Positions 1-12,447 of a DNA stretch of 64,000 nucleotides are shown here, piece after piece (within the stretch, counting starts at the first letter, position 1; each line of letters begins with the position of its first letter). A program made the translations under genes and the position numbers. The DNA is from Amaranthus tricolor (taxonomy: Eukaryota; Streptophyta; Magnoliopsida; Caryophyllales; Amaranthaceae): NCBI RefSeq assembly GCF_026212465.1, contig NC_080059.1, positions 12,019,329 to 12,083,328 of the forward strand. Reading direction: 5' to 3'. A model generated the notes under the pieces. That model saw only the letters and a list, made by a program, of their open reading frames with translations, was not told where the DNA came from and searched no databases.

Positions 1-551
1 TCACTAACAAGTAACAAGGTTATTTCCAATTGGCCCTTAATGGTAACATCATTCGCAACTTCACACAAATAAGAAACGCACAAGATTTACCAAGTAATTT
101 TTAATACTATCCCTTATTCAATTAGTTGCTACACTTAAATAGAAAGTACTATTAATCCATCATGTGTAAGAAAAATCTCAATGGATGTTTTTCACAACAT
201 CAACGCTACATACACTTCAATTAGCACAACTAAAGATATTAAGGCTAAAATTAGTGAATTGGATAGCGTAAAGACAAGGAAAGAGTGGACGTATTCATTA
301 TAATTTGATTTTAAAGAACTTTTAATCTTTAGGCCCATCAAAATAAGAGACATCCATAGCAAACAATTTCAACAGTAGATCCCAATTTACAGTACTTTTA
401 TTTAGTTCACAATAGAGATGCTTGAATTTCTGTATACCAATGCAAGTTTTTCCATATCATAATTAAACAACAAAGGGAAAAATCAATTCTTCACAAATCA
501 AATTTATTAAAATCTAAACCACCAAGATGAAAAGGGGCATAAATTTGATAC
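1..551 (-). other. Intron 1 (partial) of the LPEAT1-like gene
   Basis: Sequence downstream of the GT donor at 551-550. I see no second exon: the expected acyltransferase block with NHVSY is not readable on the minus strand here. AT-rich with no recognised repeat. Confidence 0.6.
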
Positions 552-1091
552 CTCATCAGTGAGTTTGTGATCATGATAAATCTTGGATGTATGAGAAATC
601 CAATAAAAGCCAAAAGTAAACAACAAAGCCCTAGAGAAAAACCTCCCACTACGAACAATAATCTCTCTTCTCCATCCACGCAAATGAGCATAACCTTCTT
701 GCTGTTGCTGCTGCTCCGACGTCGGAAAAAGAGTACAAATCTTACAAATCAAGTAATAAATCACAAGTATACTCATCCCAACAACCACTCGAATAGGAAC
801 CAGCGTTAAAATCGCAAAACCCAGCAATAATTTCTCCATAACCGGAAGTTCTCCAAGTCCCATAGGCCCATAAACATCGTGACGCACATAAGCAGCAAAT
901 TTCTTCTCCATTTCCTGCAATTCTTCTTTTGTCAACTCTTTTTCATTGTTTGCTTGATCTGGTGATGATGATGATGGAGAATTGGGATTCAAGAGTGGTC
1001 GTTCGCCATCATCGATTTGTTCTTGTTCTTGTTGTTGAAGGTATTCTTGGGAATTGTTTGTTTGGTTGAGATTTTTGAGCTCGGTTTCCAT
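552..1091 (-). CDS. LPEAT1: LPEAT1-like lysophospholipid acyltransferase, first exon only (partial)
   Basis: Residues 1-180 of a membrane-bound 1-acylglycerophospholipid acyltransferase. In plants LPEAT1 re-acylates lysophosphatidylethanolamine and related lysolipids at the ER. The start METELKNLN, the block KKFAAYVRHDVYGPMGLGELP and the membrane stretch MSILVIYYLICKICTLF, followed by a GWRREIIVRSGRF block, match my memory of Arabidopsis LPEAT1. The N-terminus is a Gln/Glu/Ser-rich cytosolic tail (residues 1-65). Two hydrophobic segments lie near residues 85-117 and 155-166. Reading into the intron meets a stop soon after GAG|GTATCA, so I end the exon at 552 in phase 0. The catalytic NHxSYxD and EGTT motifs should lie in later exons beyond the left edge. 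Gene identity is fairly sure; the product cannot be called functional from this part alone. Confidence 0.85.
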
Positions 1092-1987
1092 TGCAGTTTC
1101 TTGACAGAAGGATTGTTATTAAGATCTTTGGATGTTGAGTGTTACTCTTTTACTATAACATGATTATAATTGGGCATTCTTACTTTGGGGGTTGTGTGGG
1201 GGACTTTCACATGCTTTTTTAACAAAATAAATAAAAATAAAAATAAATTGAAAATTTTTTTTTTTTGAAAGAAAATTGAAAATAGTTTTAAGAGGAAAAG
1301 GTTGTGAATAAACAAAATTGCTAAATATTAGGGTTGGTAATAATTTGGTGTGATAAATCCAACTTCAATTCAACTTAAAATTAGAAGTTTAAAAATATAT
1401 CAAAAAAAAAAGGAAATGAGAATACCAATTTAAATGATTTTTAAGGATGAGTAAATTAGGTGAGATTCGATCTCAAAATCATGTTTAAAAAGGTGATATT
1501 TATTTAACCTAGATAATTTGTTCTTACTTCATCTTTTTAACAACTTTAGGACCCAAGTATGTCTAAAATGGTCAGACTTAGTCCTAAAATTGAGCATACT
1601 TAAATGTAGAGCAGGTTTGGCTCATGGTAGATTTAAATCTAAAATTATTAAATTTTTAATTAGTAAGTATTATTTATTAATTATCAGAGACAAATAAATT
1701 TTCTAATCAAGTTTTATACTTGCAACCAATACTCTTAAGTTGCTAAGAGTAGTTTATTGGTTAATGAATTAGAGATTCATCAAACATAATTTTTGGTTGT
1801 TTGAAGCAAGCTAGTATGATATTTAGACTATAAAAGTTAAAAGTAATTATACTAAATTATATATATTGGATATTTAGAGTATTAAAGTTAAAAGTTTAAG
1901 TATTTTAATATACTAAAGTTTAAGTATAATAAGTAAAAAAGCCCATGGCAAAATACTATTAAAATAGTAAATACAAACACAAAAATA
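1092..1987. other. 5' flank of the LPEAT1-like gene, no gene seen
   Basis: AT-rich sequence upstream of the LPEAT1-like start codon. It should contain that gene's 5' UTR and promoter. No TATA box could be assigned with confidence, and no ORF or repeat stands out. Confidence 0.5.
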
Positions 1988-2203
1988 TGGACGAGAATGT
2001 CGCAGGTTAAGACGAAGTATGGGCCGGCCCATTTCACGCGTGTGTAACAACATTTCAATTTTCTGGCCATTTATTAATTTTACCTTAAAATTTTAAAAAT
2101 TGATACATTTAAAGTCAAAATTGATACCTTTAAGAGGTTGTTACACGCGCGAAGTGGACTGGCCCAAATTAACGCTCTTATTATGAGGTCGTTTCGTCCA
2201 AGA
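1988..2203. mobile_element. MITE-like inverted repeat with GGGCC/ACGCG termini
   Basis: The arm at about 2019-2051 (GGGCCGGCCCATTTCACGCG, then TGTAACAAC) is repeated in inverted form at about 2137-2166 (GTTGTTACACGCGCGAAGTG, then GACTGGCCC). The middle is a short AT-rich spacer. The outer flanks are weakly complementary (GACGAGAATG against CGTTTCGTCC), so the true ends may be near 1988 and 2203. I could not fix a target duplication. The superfamily is unknown. Confidence 0.55.
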
Positions 2204-2519
2204 CCAGCTGAAATACAAAACAGTATTTACATAAGTCCAAAGCAAAGATAAAATAAAGTAAATGAACGGAATAAAACAAATTCAAAAGCCAAGTTGGCTT
2301 TTAATGTGCAAAAGTAAAAGTGAATTCAGCTTTTGTTGCTGGAATCAAGGTTTTGAGGCAGCAACTAAAGTCGACTCGGCTTAAGGGATCTCCATGGAAA
2401 AGCTGAGTTGGCCTTTTCTTCTAGAAATTACGTTTGTTTCAAAACATAACTCGGCTTTAAGTTGGCCCAAAGGAAAGCCAAGTCGGCTTTTGACTTTGGA
2501 CTTCAGTTTGTGGGTTTTT
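2204..2519. other. Repeat-like spacer, no gene
   Basis: Contains several variants of AAGCCAAGTTGGCTTTT and AAGCCAAGTCGGCTTTT, short imperfect inverted repeats about 60-180 bases apart. No ORF. It abuts the LTR-like start TGTAACACCCC at 2520. Confidence 0.4.
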
Positions 2520-3564
2520 TGTAACACCCCGCTCATATTGAGTCTTCAAAATAAATATAAATTAAATTAATTAGTCGAGTAACGTGTGACGTGTCAACGT
2601 CTTGGATCAACAGGTTGTGTGACGTTTCCGTCGCGTATTGTTTCAATATCATGCTTTACACTTATCAATTAAATAAATTAAATAAACAAATAAACAAAAA
2701 TGATTTATGATAATTATTTGTTACTCATGAATAGGAAGAGAAGGTTAAAGAGGCATACATTTACGAGTGTTTGTGTAGAGTTATGACGATCAATAGACTA
2801 AACCTTTCATTCTAAATCATTAAACAAAATAAAATTCAGATTTTTATTAAGTGTGGTACATCACCCTTAATGCAAAGAATGAACATCATAATGTTGAGTG
2901 AAGCACTCCATAAACTCTTCAAGAAATTCAGATTTTTATGCCAAAAATCTATCATTTTTTCTTGGAATACCAACAAGAATTCAGAAATTATATCACTTAA
3001 TCTTAATGCAAATTATAACTAAACCCTTCATTAAACCTAATAATCCCTATTTAAACACCACACCAAGACCCTTCAATCCTATTCTATCAAAGTACCAAAG
3101 CAAACAAAATTCAAAAATACTTTAGAGAGCTTGTAAGAGTGTGGATTTTTGGTGCAAAGGAAAAGAGCATAAAGGAGGTTTTAGTTTATATTCACTTTGG
3201 AATTCTAAAATCAATTCATACCATTTCCATCTTTGTAAATCATTTCAATCCATAAACCTTTTATAGTTTGCATAATTTTTGTAATGAAATGATAAGATAA
3301 GAACATATTCTTGTGGTTTTGGTATGTGTGTTTGATTAATGAATTATAATTAAAGGATTGTTCATGACAAATTACGTATTTGGCTAGCTATTGATTTATT
3401 ATTTATAGATGTGTTATAAATAAAATGTATACATAAATTCCATAAGAAATATAAAGTTATGTTGTTGTATGTGTAGTGAATTATGAAAATAGTGAAAGGA
3501 ATGCTACACTTGTATATATGTTCATGAAGGATATGAATCATATATGAGAATTGGGATAGAATTT

Positions 3565-3641
<77 letters not shown>

Positions 3642-5078
3642 AAACGAAAGATATTTTCCAGAAGAAAACAACGAGTCGTCGCCAGTGTTCTAATCTAGTG
3701 GAAGTCGTTTCAGAAGAAAGCGACAAGTCGCTGCTTATAGCAATGACTCGCCGCTGACCTTCTGGTTGGTTTTTTCCTCATTTTTCATTTTTACTTCAAA
3801 AATTATGAAACTTGGTACCTAAGGTAATTAGTACACTCTGAACACAGTGGTGATGTCGGATTTTTCATTCGAATTAATTAATTTTGCGTAAAAAACTAAT
3901 TACATAGAAGTCGTACATTGAACTTATAAACTATGACATTGGTGTATAAACCCTTGTGCGTGTGATATCTTGAGATGTAATTAATGTGGTATGAAACATG
4001 TATGTGTGCACGTTTTGATACGTGGCTCTACTTTTGTTGATAGGACCTCGGTTCATAAGGGCTCAGTAAATGCTTTGAATTGAAGCTTGTGTATGTTGAT
4101 TGTGCCAATAAGGTACGTCACGCCTAGACTTTGCATGACTATGCAATTGTTTTTATTGATTAATGTAATTTCATCCAAGTGTGTGATGTTATATTTCACT
4201 TAAGGATTAGACACCCTAAATAATTGGAAATGAGTTAAATGGAAATTTGAGGATGATTGTTATTATCGCCCACATAGGTTGTATATGGGATTTGGATACC
4301 TTTATGGGGTTGTTATTATGGAATTTTGGGCTCATGGCAAGGTCCTAATAAGGGCCACCATGAGGGGGTATGCATACTCTTACCTTGATGATCCCGTTAA
4401 ATTGTCGGGTAACGTCTTGGTCAGGAAGTTGCATTGGGATTAGCTCTCCCATGTGTATTCTTCCAAAATTTTACTTTGGCGACCCACACAGGCCGGACAA
4501 CGTCATAAGCTGGGAATTTGGTTAATGGGATAATCGAATGACGATTAGAGCCTTTGTATGTTAGGATGGATACATTGCTTGTTTGACTATTTATTGTTCA
4601 TGTATTATATCTTTCACATGTATGTTGTTCCTTGAACCTGCGATGATGTTGTCGTGATGATAACTAGCAGAGGATTGACAGGTGTGGAGTTAAGAGATGC
4701 ATGTGAGATGGCTATAGGAAACCACCATCCTTATTAGCCCTTTTATTTGTGTCGACAGTTGGAATCTTTTGAACATTATTTTTTTAAAATTATCGAGGCC
4801 ACGAGGCTCTCAAGTTGTAAGACTTTATATTTTTCGCTACAATTTATTTAAAGATTTTGAACCTTATTTCTTTATCCTTTGAACGTAATCGATTCTTTGA
4901 CTAGTTTGACTTTTTAATTGTCCGAGTTTCAACCCGAAGTTTATATTCTTATGTAAATATTCGGGTTGTCTTTATTCGAACTATTACATTTTTCCTTTAG
5001 GTTTTAACGGTTAGCGTTTTATTTTAATCCTATTTAACCTGATTATTTAGTCACTAAGTGTCAGGTAGTATTGGGGAA
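2520..5078 (+). mobile_element. Gypsy-type LTR-like block, right end truncated
   Basis: Begins TGTAACACCCCGCTC, the usual start of a class of long plant Gypsy LTRs. Non-coding along its length. Near its right end (about 4795-5078) it shows the C-rich to TTTTCGCTACA to TGTCAGGTAGTATTGGGG progression that I associate with the 3' part of such LTRs. The expected terminal GTGTTACA is absent, so I read this as a truncated solo or partial LTR. No pol ORF lies beside it. Family assignment rests on memory of LTR termini and is uncertain. Confidence 0.45.
3567..3638. repeat. (TA)n microsatellite, about 36 units
   Basis: An uninterrupted run of about 72 bases of alternating T and A inside the LTR-like block. 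It produces spurious Ile-Tyr reading frames on the minus strand. Such a run is liable to length change and to cruciform formation. Confidence 0.97.
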
Positions 5079-5420
5079 CATGGGCAAGTGGAGTTTGGAA
5101 TCCAACTACATAAGGAGGTCATTTGCAAAGATTTGATATATTGAATTTTGTTGTCATTTTCTTCCTTGCTCCCCATTTTCATTCTCTAAAGTTTTTAAAA
5201 GTGAAAGAATCTTGCAAACTCTAATCACTTTATTTCTTAGGTTAATCTATATAATATCTTATTCTTCACATTAATTAATTATATAGTGCTTAAAATTGAT
5301 TGCAAACCATTGTATCTCAAAAGTGTATTCCGAATTCTTAAGCCTAAGCACCAAGTAGGTGGAACAACGCTTTTAGGAAAACTACATAGTGTCTCGATTT
5401 GGTATCAAGTTTTCGAAGAC
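5079..5420 (+). mobile_element. Possible second LTR end with a tRNA-Met-like primer site
   Basis: Non-coding AT-rich sequence that ends with ...GTGTCTCGA followed at about 5401 by TGGTATCAAG. This resembles the TGGTATCAGAGC primer-binding site next to the 5' LTR of plant retrotransposons. No recognisable gag follows. I cannot place the left end or find a matching 3' LTR in the window, so this is a candidate only. Confidence 0.3.
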
Positions 5421-6420
5421 AATATTGTCTAAAATTATCTTTGGTTTGGGTTAGTTATTTTGAAAGTTATTTATTTAATTGTAAGTTATATTTTCTAGAA
5501 TTTTGTAGTAGGTGTTAAGATTTATAATCTTATTACGATGCTTGTAATCTTCTTTGTGGTCAATAATGTGTGAAATTATTTAGAACAAGAATAACATGAA
5601 AAAAAGAAAAAACATAATGTATAATATTGTGATTATTACTTAATTCAATACTGATGTTGAATCAAAATTAGCACGTATTATAAAAACTCTAATTATAGAC
5701 CACTTCAGAATATAAAACTTTAATAATTGTTGTATGCAAGATTATTAGAATTGTGATCCTTCTCTAAATTTGTATTCTTATTTTGTTAATAAAAGTTGGG
5801 ACAAATCATTAGTCGCTTATATCTAAGATAGTCAAGAGCTCATCGTGAAATCTTTAGATATTGCTTCAGATGGGTTCTACTTTTTGAGTGAGACTGACAT
5901 GAAATGAATTCGCAAAAAAATGATCGAGGAATAATTGTTAGAGCTTTAGAAAAGTGTCTACACTCCTGGGCCTCGGTGGAATAGATGTGTACAATGTAAG
6001 AGGCAATCTAGTGAGGGTAAGCTTGATACTAAAGGAAATGAGATTACTACCATGTAACTACTAAAGACAACTATTGCTGTGATTGTACGGTTTATGAACT
6101 GCACAAACAAAGTTATTAAGCCAAAGTCTGGCACCCAATAAAGCCTCATTGGTGTTTAAGTTGGTAGACAAAATGTAAAGGGAGAAGTTGAAAGAAATAC
6201 AAGATCAAGAAAGTGATAGAAAGCTTGATTTGTGAGGGAGAGATTGAGGAGATATATTGATGGATTTGAAGGAAGCATGAGAAGATAGAAGCTATCATTG
6301 TGAAAGATTCATGTTTGAATGGAAAGATGAGTTAGAGCAACTAGGTTGGGTTAGCTCAATCATAATCTCTAAAAATCAAAGCTAAATATCATTGTTCTCA
6401 TTTAAACAAGGTCAAACTAA
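5421..6420. other. Repeat-derived sequence, no gene
   Basis: AT-rich. The stretch 5810-6330 has a more even base composition and reads like a decayed coding sequence with many stops (for example around 5940-6150), but I cannot name a family. It ends at the boundary of the proteasome duplication block. Confidence 0.35.
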
Positions 6421-6859
6421 ATTGACTATACACAACCTTACTTTTGTATTGATAAAACGATTGTATTTGATTGACCCTTATTTACAAACATCATACACCA
6501 ACCTTAACCTTATGGCTATTATGTAGCATTTAATTCATTCATATCAATAAAGCGTATTTGATAATGAATTATTTAATCAATCAATGGCAAAGCTAAACCA
6601 AACGAGATAAGGCGAAGCAAAAGTGGCCAGACCTCATAAATTTCTCAATTGACATCCAAGGGACATCATGCCTCCAAATCCAACACTAAGTGTTACGATT
6701 TAATACTACACATTGACATTGAAGAACAAACGAAGGTAAAAAGATGCATAAATAAGGAGAAGATTGTCAAATGATGCACATCACATTCAATATCCTCACT
6801 AGTCCTCTCTAATCAGTCCGACGCCACAAAGGATAATGAAAACTATAGATATATAGTTA

Positions 6860-9800
6860 TCATTCTTCCATAGGAGCAGCACCCTGATCAGGGGCACCCT
6901 GGTCGGCAGCTGGAGCAGCCCCATGTTCCTCCTCCGGAGCAGCATCTACATCCTCGGCAGCAGGGGGCTCTTCCTCAACTATCTCAAATGAGCTGATCAG
7001 ATCCTGGACTGTCTGTTGATCCAATACATGGAATGGTTCCCCAACTCCCACCACAGCGACTGTGCAAATGGAGCTCGTGAACTTCTCTCCCTGCAAGGTT
7101 TCCTTTATAGCAAAGAGTGCATGCTTGATCAACTCTTGTGGTGATGCATCATTAAATGTATCAAATTTCCGTTCCAAGTAAGTTTTTGCAGCCTGTGAGC
7201 GTGACCCAATAGCAAACGCCTGGTACTCAAAGTAATTTCCGCTTGGACAGTTATAGTATAGATGAGCTCCAGACTCGTCCAAACCACCGACCAACAGACC
7301 AACACCATAAGGTCGCTTCCAAGAACGTTGAGTGCAGACCTGTCAAGAAGATATTGAGGTCATTGTCATAGTAGCTAACACTAATACAGGGCAATGAGCC
7401 CCTTTTTACAGCATAAGGCAGAAATAAAGTTTATCCGTGTTCTAAAATGAAAATATTCTATTAAAAAAAGAGTAAAAGAAAATAAAAAGAGAGCCCGATG
7501 CAAGATATAAAATTTACTAGCACAGCTCTACAACACAATATATCACAAACTACTTCCAGTGCATGTCAAAAAAAACACAATCATAAGCAAGGAAACTGAA
7601 GAGTTCCCATACCACTCTCTTGCAACTTGTACACAAGATAAAAGCGGAAAGTGTTAATGCAGCAACACATGGATCACAAAGAGTATATGACAGCTTTATA
7701 GACGTGGACATGTTCGATTTGCCTTTATTACTTTGTGTACACTTTTTACAACTTTAATATCTAGATGGGACATTTAAAACACTGCTCAGTGACAAACTGT
7801 GATTCTGTGTGAGTCTAAATGTGATTGCAATATTTGAAATCAAAAAATATAGCTTCAGAGTTACAAGAGTTTTTTTGTTCAAAAGATCAAAAAGTAGGTT
7901 TGGAAACATTTGTTATATATGATAGTGTTTCATGGAATGTGCAGAGTAAAGTGCTTTTTTTTATCCAGATATGAAAAAAAAAACACATGCACCCTTACTG
8001 TAAAACGATATGCACTTCTTTTTCACATAAACTAAAAACCTTCAGTAATTGTCAGCCGTTATCAATTTTCAATGAGGGAGCAGTGACAATGACGTCAACC
8101 ATCACTCAACATCAGCAAAACGATGCTAGATTTGTTATGTGTGAGTCGATATGGAGTCTTATTTCCATTCTCAATGTCCAGATAACTAAACATGTCATAT
8201 CCCCCATTTGTTGGGTCAACATGAGATGAAAACATACTTTTTCTAACCCGTATATCAACAGGATTGGAGTGCCATCATACTTCATGATGTACAAGAATTA
8301 CTAGGGAGAAAAGCACTACAATAAGGAAGCTACAGGTAGGCTTACTGTCTAGACTAGCCACTCATAAGCAGCTTTTGGCAGGTTCATATCAATAGAACAC
8401 TCTAAGAAAAGATATTCAGATAAGGTCCTAAAGACATGATCCAAACCTAAGATAAAAACAATTTTTTTTTGTAGCCTACAACATGAAAGCCTAATTCATT
8501 AAATCCCTCGTCCTCAAGTGCTACACTACATATTTTTAGCTATTTATTTGCAGTGACACAAGCAATCATACCTCAAGCTTCTTAATGTGAAAGAAGAAAC
8601 AATAAATATTTAAAAAAAATAAAAACAATAGCAAATTCATGAGGATTATAGCAAGTCCTTCTCACCAAATCAATCTAAAACTTACCAAATCTAAGATGAA
8701 GCAAAACGTATGTGCTTAAGTCATATTCATAGAACTCTTACCATGCATCGATACTGATTCAACAATCATGAAAATCCTCCCTCTTCCCCTTCCTCAACAA
8801 TGTCATTCTAACCATCACGTTCTACTGTATACTCAACTAAGTTCTTTTCTGAATGATTTATTGGCCCTTTCAACAGTAATCCATTTTCTCAAATAAATTC
8901 CAATAAGCACATGCTTAATTAGCTTATGATGAAATGTTCAATGCACTTTTCCCCCTCTTTTTAGTCCTTTCCCCTATCTTTTTCCTTTCTTTTTTCAGCA
9001 CCTTCAAAGGCTTTTAATATTATTACATGTCAACAAATTTGGGAAATATTACTCATCATATTATTAGTAATGTAAATCAATCTTGCACATTATGTGCTCT
9101 TATGTTGTAGAAACCAAATGCTACAAATCCAAATTGAAGTTCCTTACATTATATACAGAAATGAATCTACATATTAGTTATTTGAAAAGGCAAGAAGGTA
9201 CAAATCCAAATGCCTCAGAGTTTGTGGCACCCAAGTCAAGCGCCTCATAGTGCCTTGTAGTCTAGTCTCAAAAAGAGTCCATTTGATGAAGACAACCAAC
9301 AAATATATTTTCTCTTCTTTTTTAAGCATATTTTTTGGAGTTTGAAAATTGTTTTTCCACCTCCCCAAAACCAAAAGGCCTAGAACCTCTAAGACCCTTA
9401 GCGCGTTAGAGCGCCTCGCGCCTTTAAAAGCTAAAGGGAATTGAAAAAACAACAAATTAGAAAATTCCATTCCTAGACAAGGAGCATTGTTGACAAGCAA
9501 TATACTCATTAAACTAAATTCCGTTGATATACCGACTTCATTGAACTCTTAAACTTCATAAGTTGCCACACGGAAAGGGGAGACTGTAATCCACTATGGT
9601 ATAGATATAAGATCATGTCTCCCCTAGTTCAAAAATTAAGTAGAATGGCGCACTATAAATATACCCTTGGAGTAGTGATAGTAAACTGCAAACTACAAGA
9701 ACCAAATACTCACCTATACCAAAAGCATGATAAATTTCTTCAAAGATCCTTCCAACCCCTTGAGTTTGCCCCAAAAATACCTTCTTTGAGTAGGTGAGTG

Positions 9801-11579
9801 GAGAAAATCATAGAGAGTAGTAGATAGATAGAAATGAAGAGATAAGGTCCTCTCTTCCATTAGTAGTGTAAGAAAACCCAAAAGAAGGTTGCTATTTGAA
9901 AATTGGGCATCTTAGCTGAACAAAATGGATATTTCTTAGGCCGGCCTTGAAGTTTTCAACTTTAAATAGATCTTTTAGAGGACAGGTCTTGAACTTTAAT
10001 TTCAATAATCTTGGTGCAGTATGAAAAAGGATTTCAAAGAAGATTATAAATAATGATATCCACAATTCATTCAATAACAACACTAATCGAGAGATGAATA
10101 TATCAGAGCAGTAGCTTGTTTTGTATTTCTAAAAGATAGGTAAAGCCAAGATGGTGGAAACTTATATGCAAGAAAAAGGCTTCTCCTAAGAGGACCTTCA
10201 TACTTTGGTTGTTGTTTCAAGAAAAAAACGTACACAGATGATATGTTATTCAAATGAGGAATTCACACTGATGAGATGTATGTTGTGTGCCAGGAAAAAA
10301 CAAAGTAGCTCCTGTCATGAAACTTTTCACTATAAACGCATTTCTTAGACGACAACTCATTAGTCATTACACATTGCTAAAGCCATAAAATTAGGCATCG
10401 TTGATATTATTGCTCAAACTTCTATTTTACATATGGTTGACTAAAAGCTACTTTGTTTTGCATACCCTAAATAGGTCATGTTACACAATCATATGATCGT
10501 AAGGTGTGTCATTGATTAAATTTCCTAAAAGCTATGAGATATAAAAATTGTCCAATTGAGATAAACACCTAACAACCACCATACATTCCAGCTCTTTGAG
10601 AACTTCTGACATACTATTAAGCAACCAAGAGAATAGTGTTGAATATTGGGAAATTAAGCTTAGAGCAGACAAGATTGCCAACCAAATCATGGATTGGATA
10701 CTTATCCAATGAAAACCCCCATACACCAACTCAATTAAAAATCATTAGTAACTTATTTTAAATCGATTTTCTTTACCTGGCAGACAATGTCTAAAAGGTC
10801 TTAAGGTGCACTAAGGCAATCCAAGTCTAAGTCTTAACTCTCCAAATTTCCACCCCGATTGCCAAACATGCCCCCATAGGGTCTAATGGTGTACACCCTA
10901 TTGAAGAGAGGCACAACACTTCCTGTCCCTCCGCTCCGCCTCCCCCACTATTAAAGAAGAATTCTACAAATTACCACTAGAAGAACAACAATGCCAATGC
11001 TTTAATCAAAAAGATTGGAATCCGCTGCACAAACCAATACCTCATTCCCAATTGCCGTCGTCCACATGAATTCTCCTCCTCCGTTCATTTCAAAATCACA
11101 AAATAACATATACAAAAACATCAAAACCCTAAAAAGAAACCAAATACCAATTCCAACAAATACATAACAATACAAACAAAACAAAATAACATTTTAAACT
11201 GAATTCGAATAAAAGGATAAAAACAAACCTGGGCTTTATCAGCGAGTTGAACAACAAGTCGACCAACAGGAAGCGAAGATTCATAAGTGAAACTATAATT
11301 AATACATTCAGATCTCATATATCTGGAAAGAACACGGCCATCAGCAGTAAGACCAGCAATGGCTACACCAATATGATCATCAACTTTAAAGATCTTGCGC
11401 TGATGAGACGAAAGTTCAGATTGAGCTTTGTTAACACAAGCCAAAACAACATGAGTTTTGGATCGAAGACCAATAGCAGCAGAACCTTGCTTCACTGCTT
11501 CCATGGCGTACTCTACTTGGAAGAGTCGTCCTGCAGGACTCCATGTTGTTACATCTGTATCGTACTGATTTCTGAACAT
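6860..11579 (-). CDS. PAF: 20S proteasome subunit alpha type-1, copy A (two exons)
   Basis: Alpha-ring subunit of the 20S proteasome core (PSMA1/PAF type, alpha-6 in the systematic scheme); it gates the chamber and has no catalytic threonine. Join 11579-11229 (117 codons, ends ADKAQ) with 7339-6860 (starts [16 protein letters not shown]); the 3889 bp intron is phase 0 with donor GTTTGT and acceptor ACAG. The product is 276 residues, against about 278 in Arabidopsis. The N-terminal alpha-subunit signature [20 protein letters not shown] is complete, followed by [11 protein letters not shown], and the [21 protein letters not shown] core is intact. The C-terminus is the usual acidic Ala/Glu/Pro tail ending APMEE. 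Residues 51 and 53 are Ala and Ser (NKAQSE), unlike copy B. The Met-like start of the second exon's open frame is internal; the real exon begins 45 bases earlier. Confidence 0.96.
8948..9530. repeat. Copy A-specific stretch in the proteasome intron
   Basis: Aligning by eye the introns of the two proteasome copies, the sequence between AATTAGCTTATGATGAAATG (left) and ATTGAACTCTTAAACTT (right) is much longer in A. It includes a GCGC-rich stretch around 9398-9425 (CTTAGCGCGTTAGAGCGCC). I see no clear terminal repeats, so it may be an insertion in A or a loss from B. Confidence 0.45.
10983..11105 (-). mobile_element. LINE 3'-end fragment in the copy A proteasome intron
   Basis: Shares the motif ACAACAATGCCAATGCTTTA...AAAAGATTGG...CACAAACCAATA with 56658-56790 and with 19151-19270. 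Read on the minus strand it is the 3' tail of an RTE-like LINE ending in a short TTG-rich run. It is present at the same place in both proteasome copies, so it predates the duplication. Confidence 0.6.
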
Positions 11580-11695
11580 TTTAAGAAAATGGTTACTTGC
11601 AAAGAAACAGAGATTGAATTTGATTTGATTAGCTAATTTTTGGGGTTAGGGCCTGGGGTTTTGATGAGGATTTCTTTTTGGGCAAGAAAAATAAA

Positions 11696-12015
11696 GCGAC
11701 AGATGGGTGAAGTAATTAAGTAATATACTCCACGGCAAAAGTTATGTTGCCTGACGAAAAAAGTTTTAAAGTGCTTCCATACATGTTCGAAATGAAAACG
11801 GATTACTCGCCTTATCGGATTGATTCAAAATCGGGTGTTTTGAATCAGTTTATAATCGAATTTTGTATTCACGTTGGTTTTTATATAATTATAAATCTAT
11901 TTTTAAGTTGGGTCAAATCAGGTTTTGATATAAGGTCGAATGAATATCGGATTGTATAGTCTGTTTTGAACCTCTTTTAGAACTAATTTGCTAACAAGAA
12001 GTAAACCAAGTATTA
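11696..12015. other. Upstream flank of proteasome copy A, no gene
   Basis: First sequence beyond the duplicated block. It is unrelated to the corresponding upstream sequence of copy B at 19867 onward. No ORF of note. It should hold most of copy A's promoter. Confidence 0.5.
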
Positions 12016-12059
12016 TATGAGGTCGTCTCATCATTAAACGAATCTTTACGATCAACCTA

Positions 12060-12350
12060 ATTTTGTGATTTATCATTTTAGAATTATAAGTCATCACTTT
12101 AAGATTATAAGTGATCGCTTTAAGCTAGGTTATGAATGATCACTCTATACAAAGTGCTCATGTTAAACTCGAAGTGATCACTTTAAGACTGTAAGTGATC
12201 ACTTTAATATTGTAAGTGATCATTTTAAGATTGTAGGTGACTTTAAGGTTAGAACTAATTCTTTAAGACTATAAAAAATAATTACTATAAAATTGTAAGT
12301 GATTACTCTAAAACTGCAACTTCACAAGTGATCACTTTAAGGTTATACTT
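12060..12350. repeat. Degenerate minisatellite, unit about 21 bases with TGATCA core
   Basis: About ten imperfect units of AAGTGATCACTTTAAGATTGT. The AAGTGATCACTT part is a perfect palindrome, so each unit can pair with itself. Similar units occur at about 13158-13190 and in the MITE at 22444-22610. Confidence 0.75.
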
Positions 12351-12447
12351 TTCCTATCTGAAATACTTGCAACATTACGTTTATTAGCACTATTCATCGT
12401 CAAGTTTATTTTATATATTATGGCTAATGTGTAAGAAAAAATATAGT

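Larger units (their letters stand above)
6421..11695. repeat. Tandem duplication, block A
   Basis: Direct counterpart of 14986-19866. Similarity begins with ATTGACTATACACAACC here against ATTGATTATACATAACC in block B. It ends about 115 bases upstream of the proteasome start codon, at CTTTTTGGGCAAGAAAA against CTTTTTGTGCAAGAAAA. The blocks include the whole gene, its intron and about 440 bases of 3' flank, but almost none of the promoter. Block A carries an extra stretch of roughly 580 bases near 8948-9530 that block B lacks. Confidence 0.9.

Noticed and set aside
3362..3726. Two minus-strand frames rich in Ile-Tyr
   Set aside because: They are translations of the (TA)n microsatellite and have no coding character.
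11121..11228. Read-through of proteasome exon 1 into the intron as an alternative C-terminus
   Set aside because: A standard GT donor follows codon 117 and exon 2 continues the family sequence exactly; the extension is intronic LINE and AT-rich sequence.
12060..12350. CRISPR-like regularly spaced repeats
   Set aside because: The units are directly adjacent and degenerate without unique spacers, in a plant genome; this is a minisatellite.
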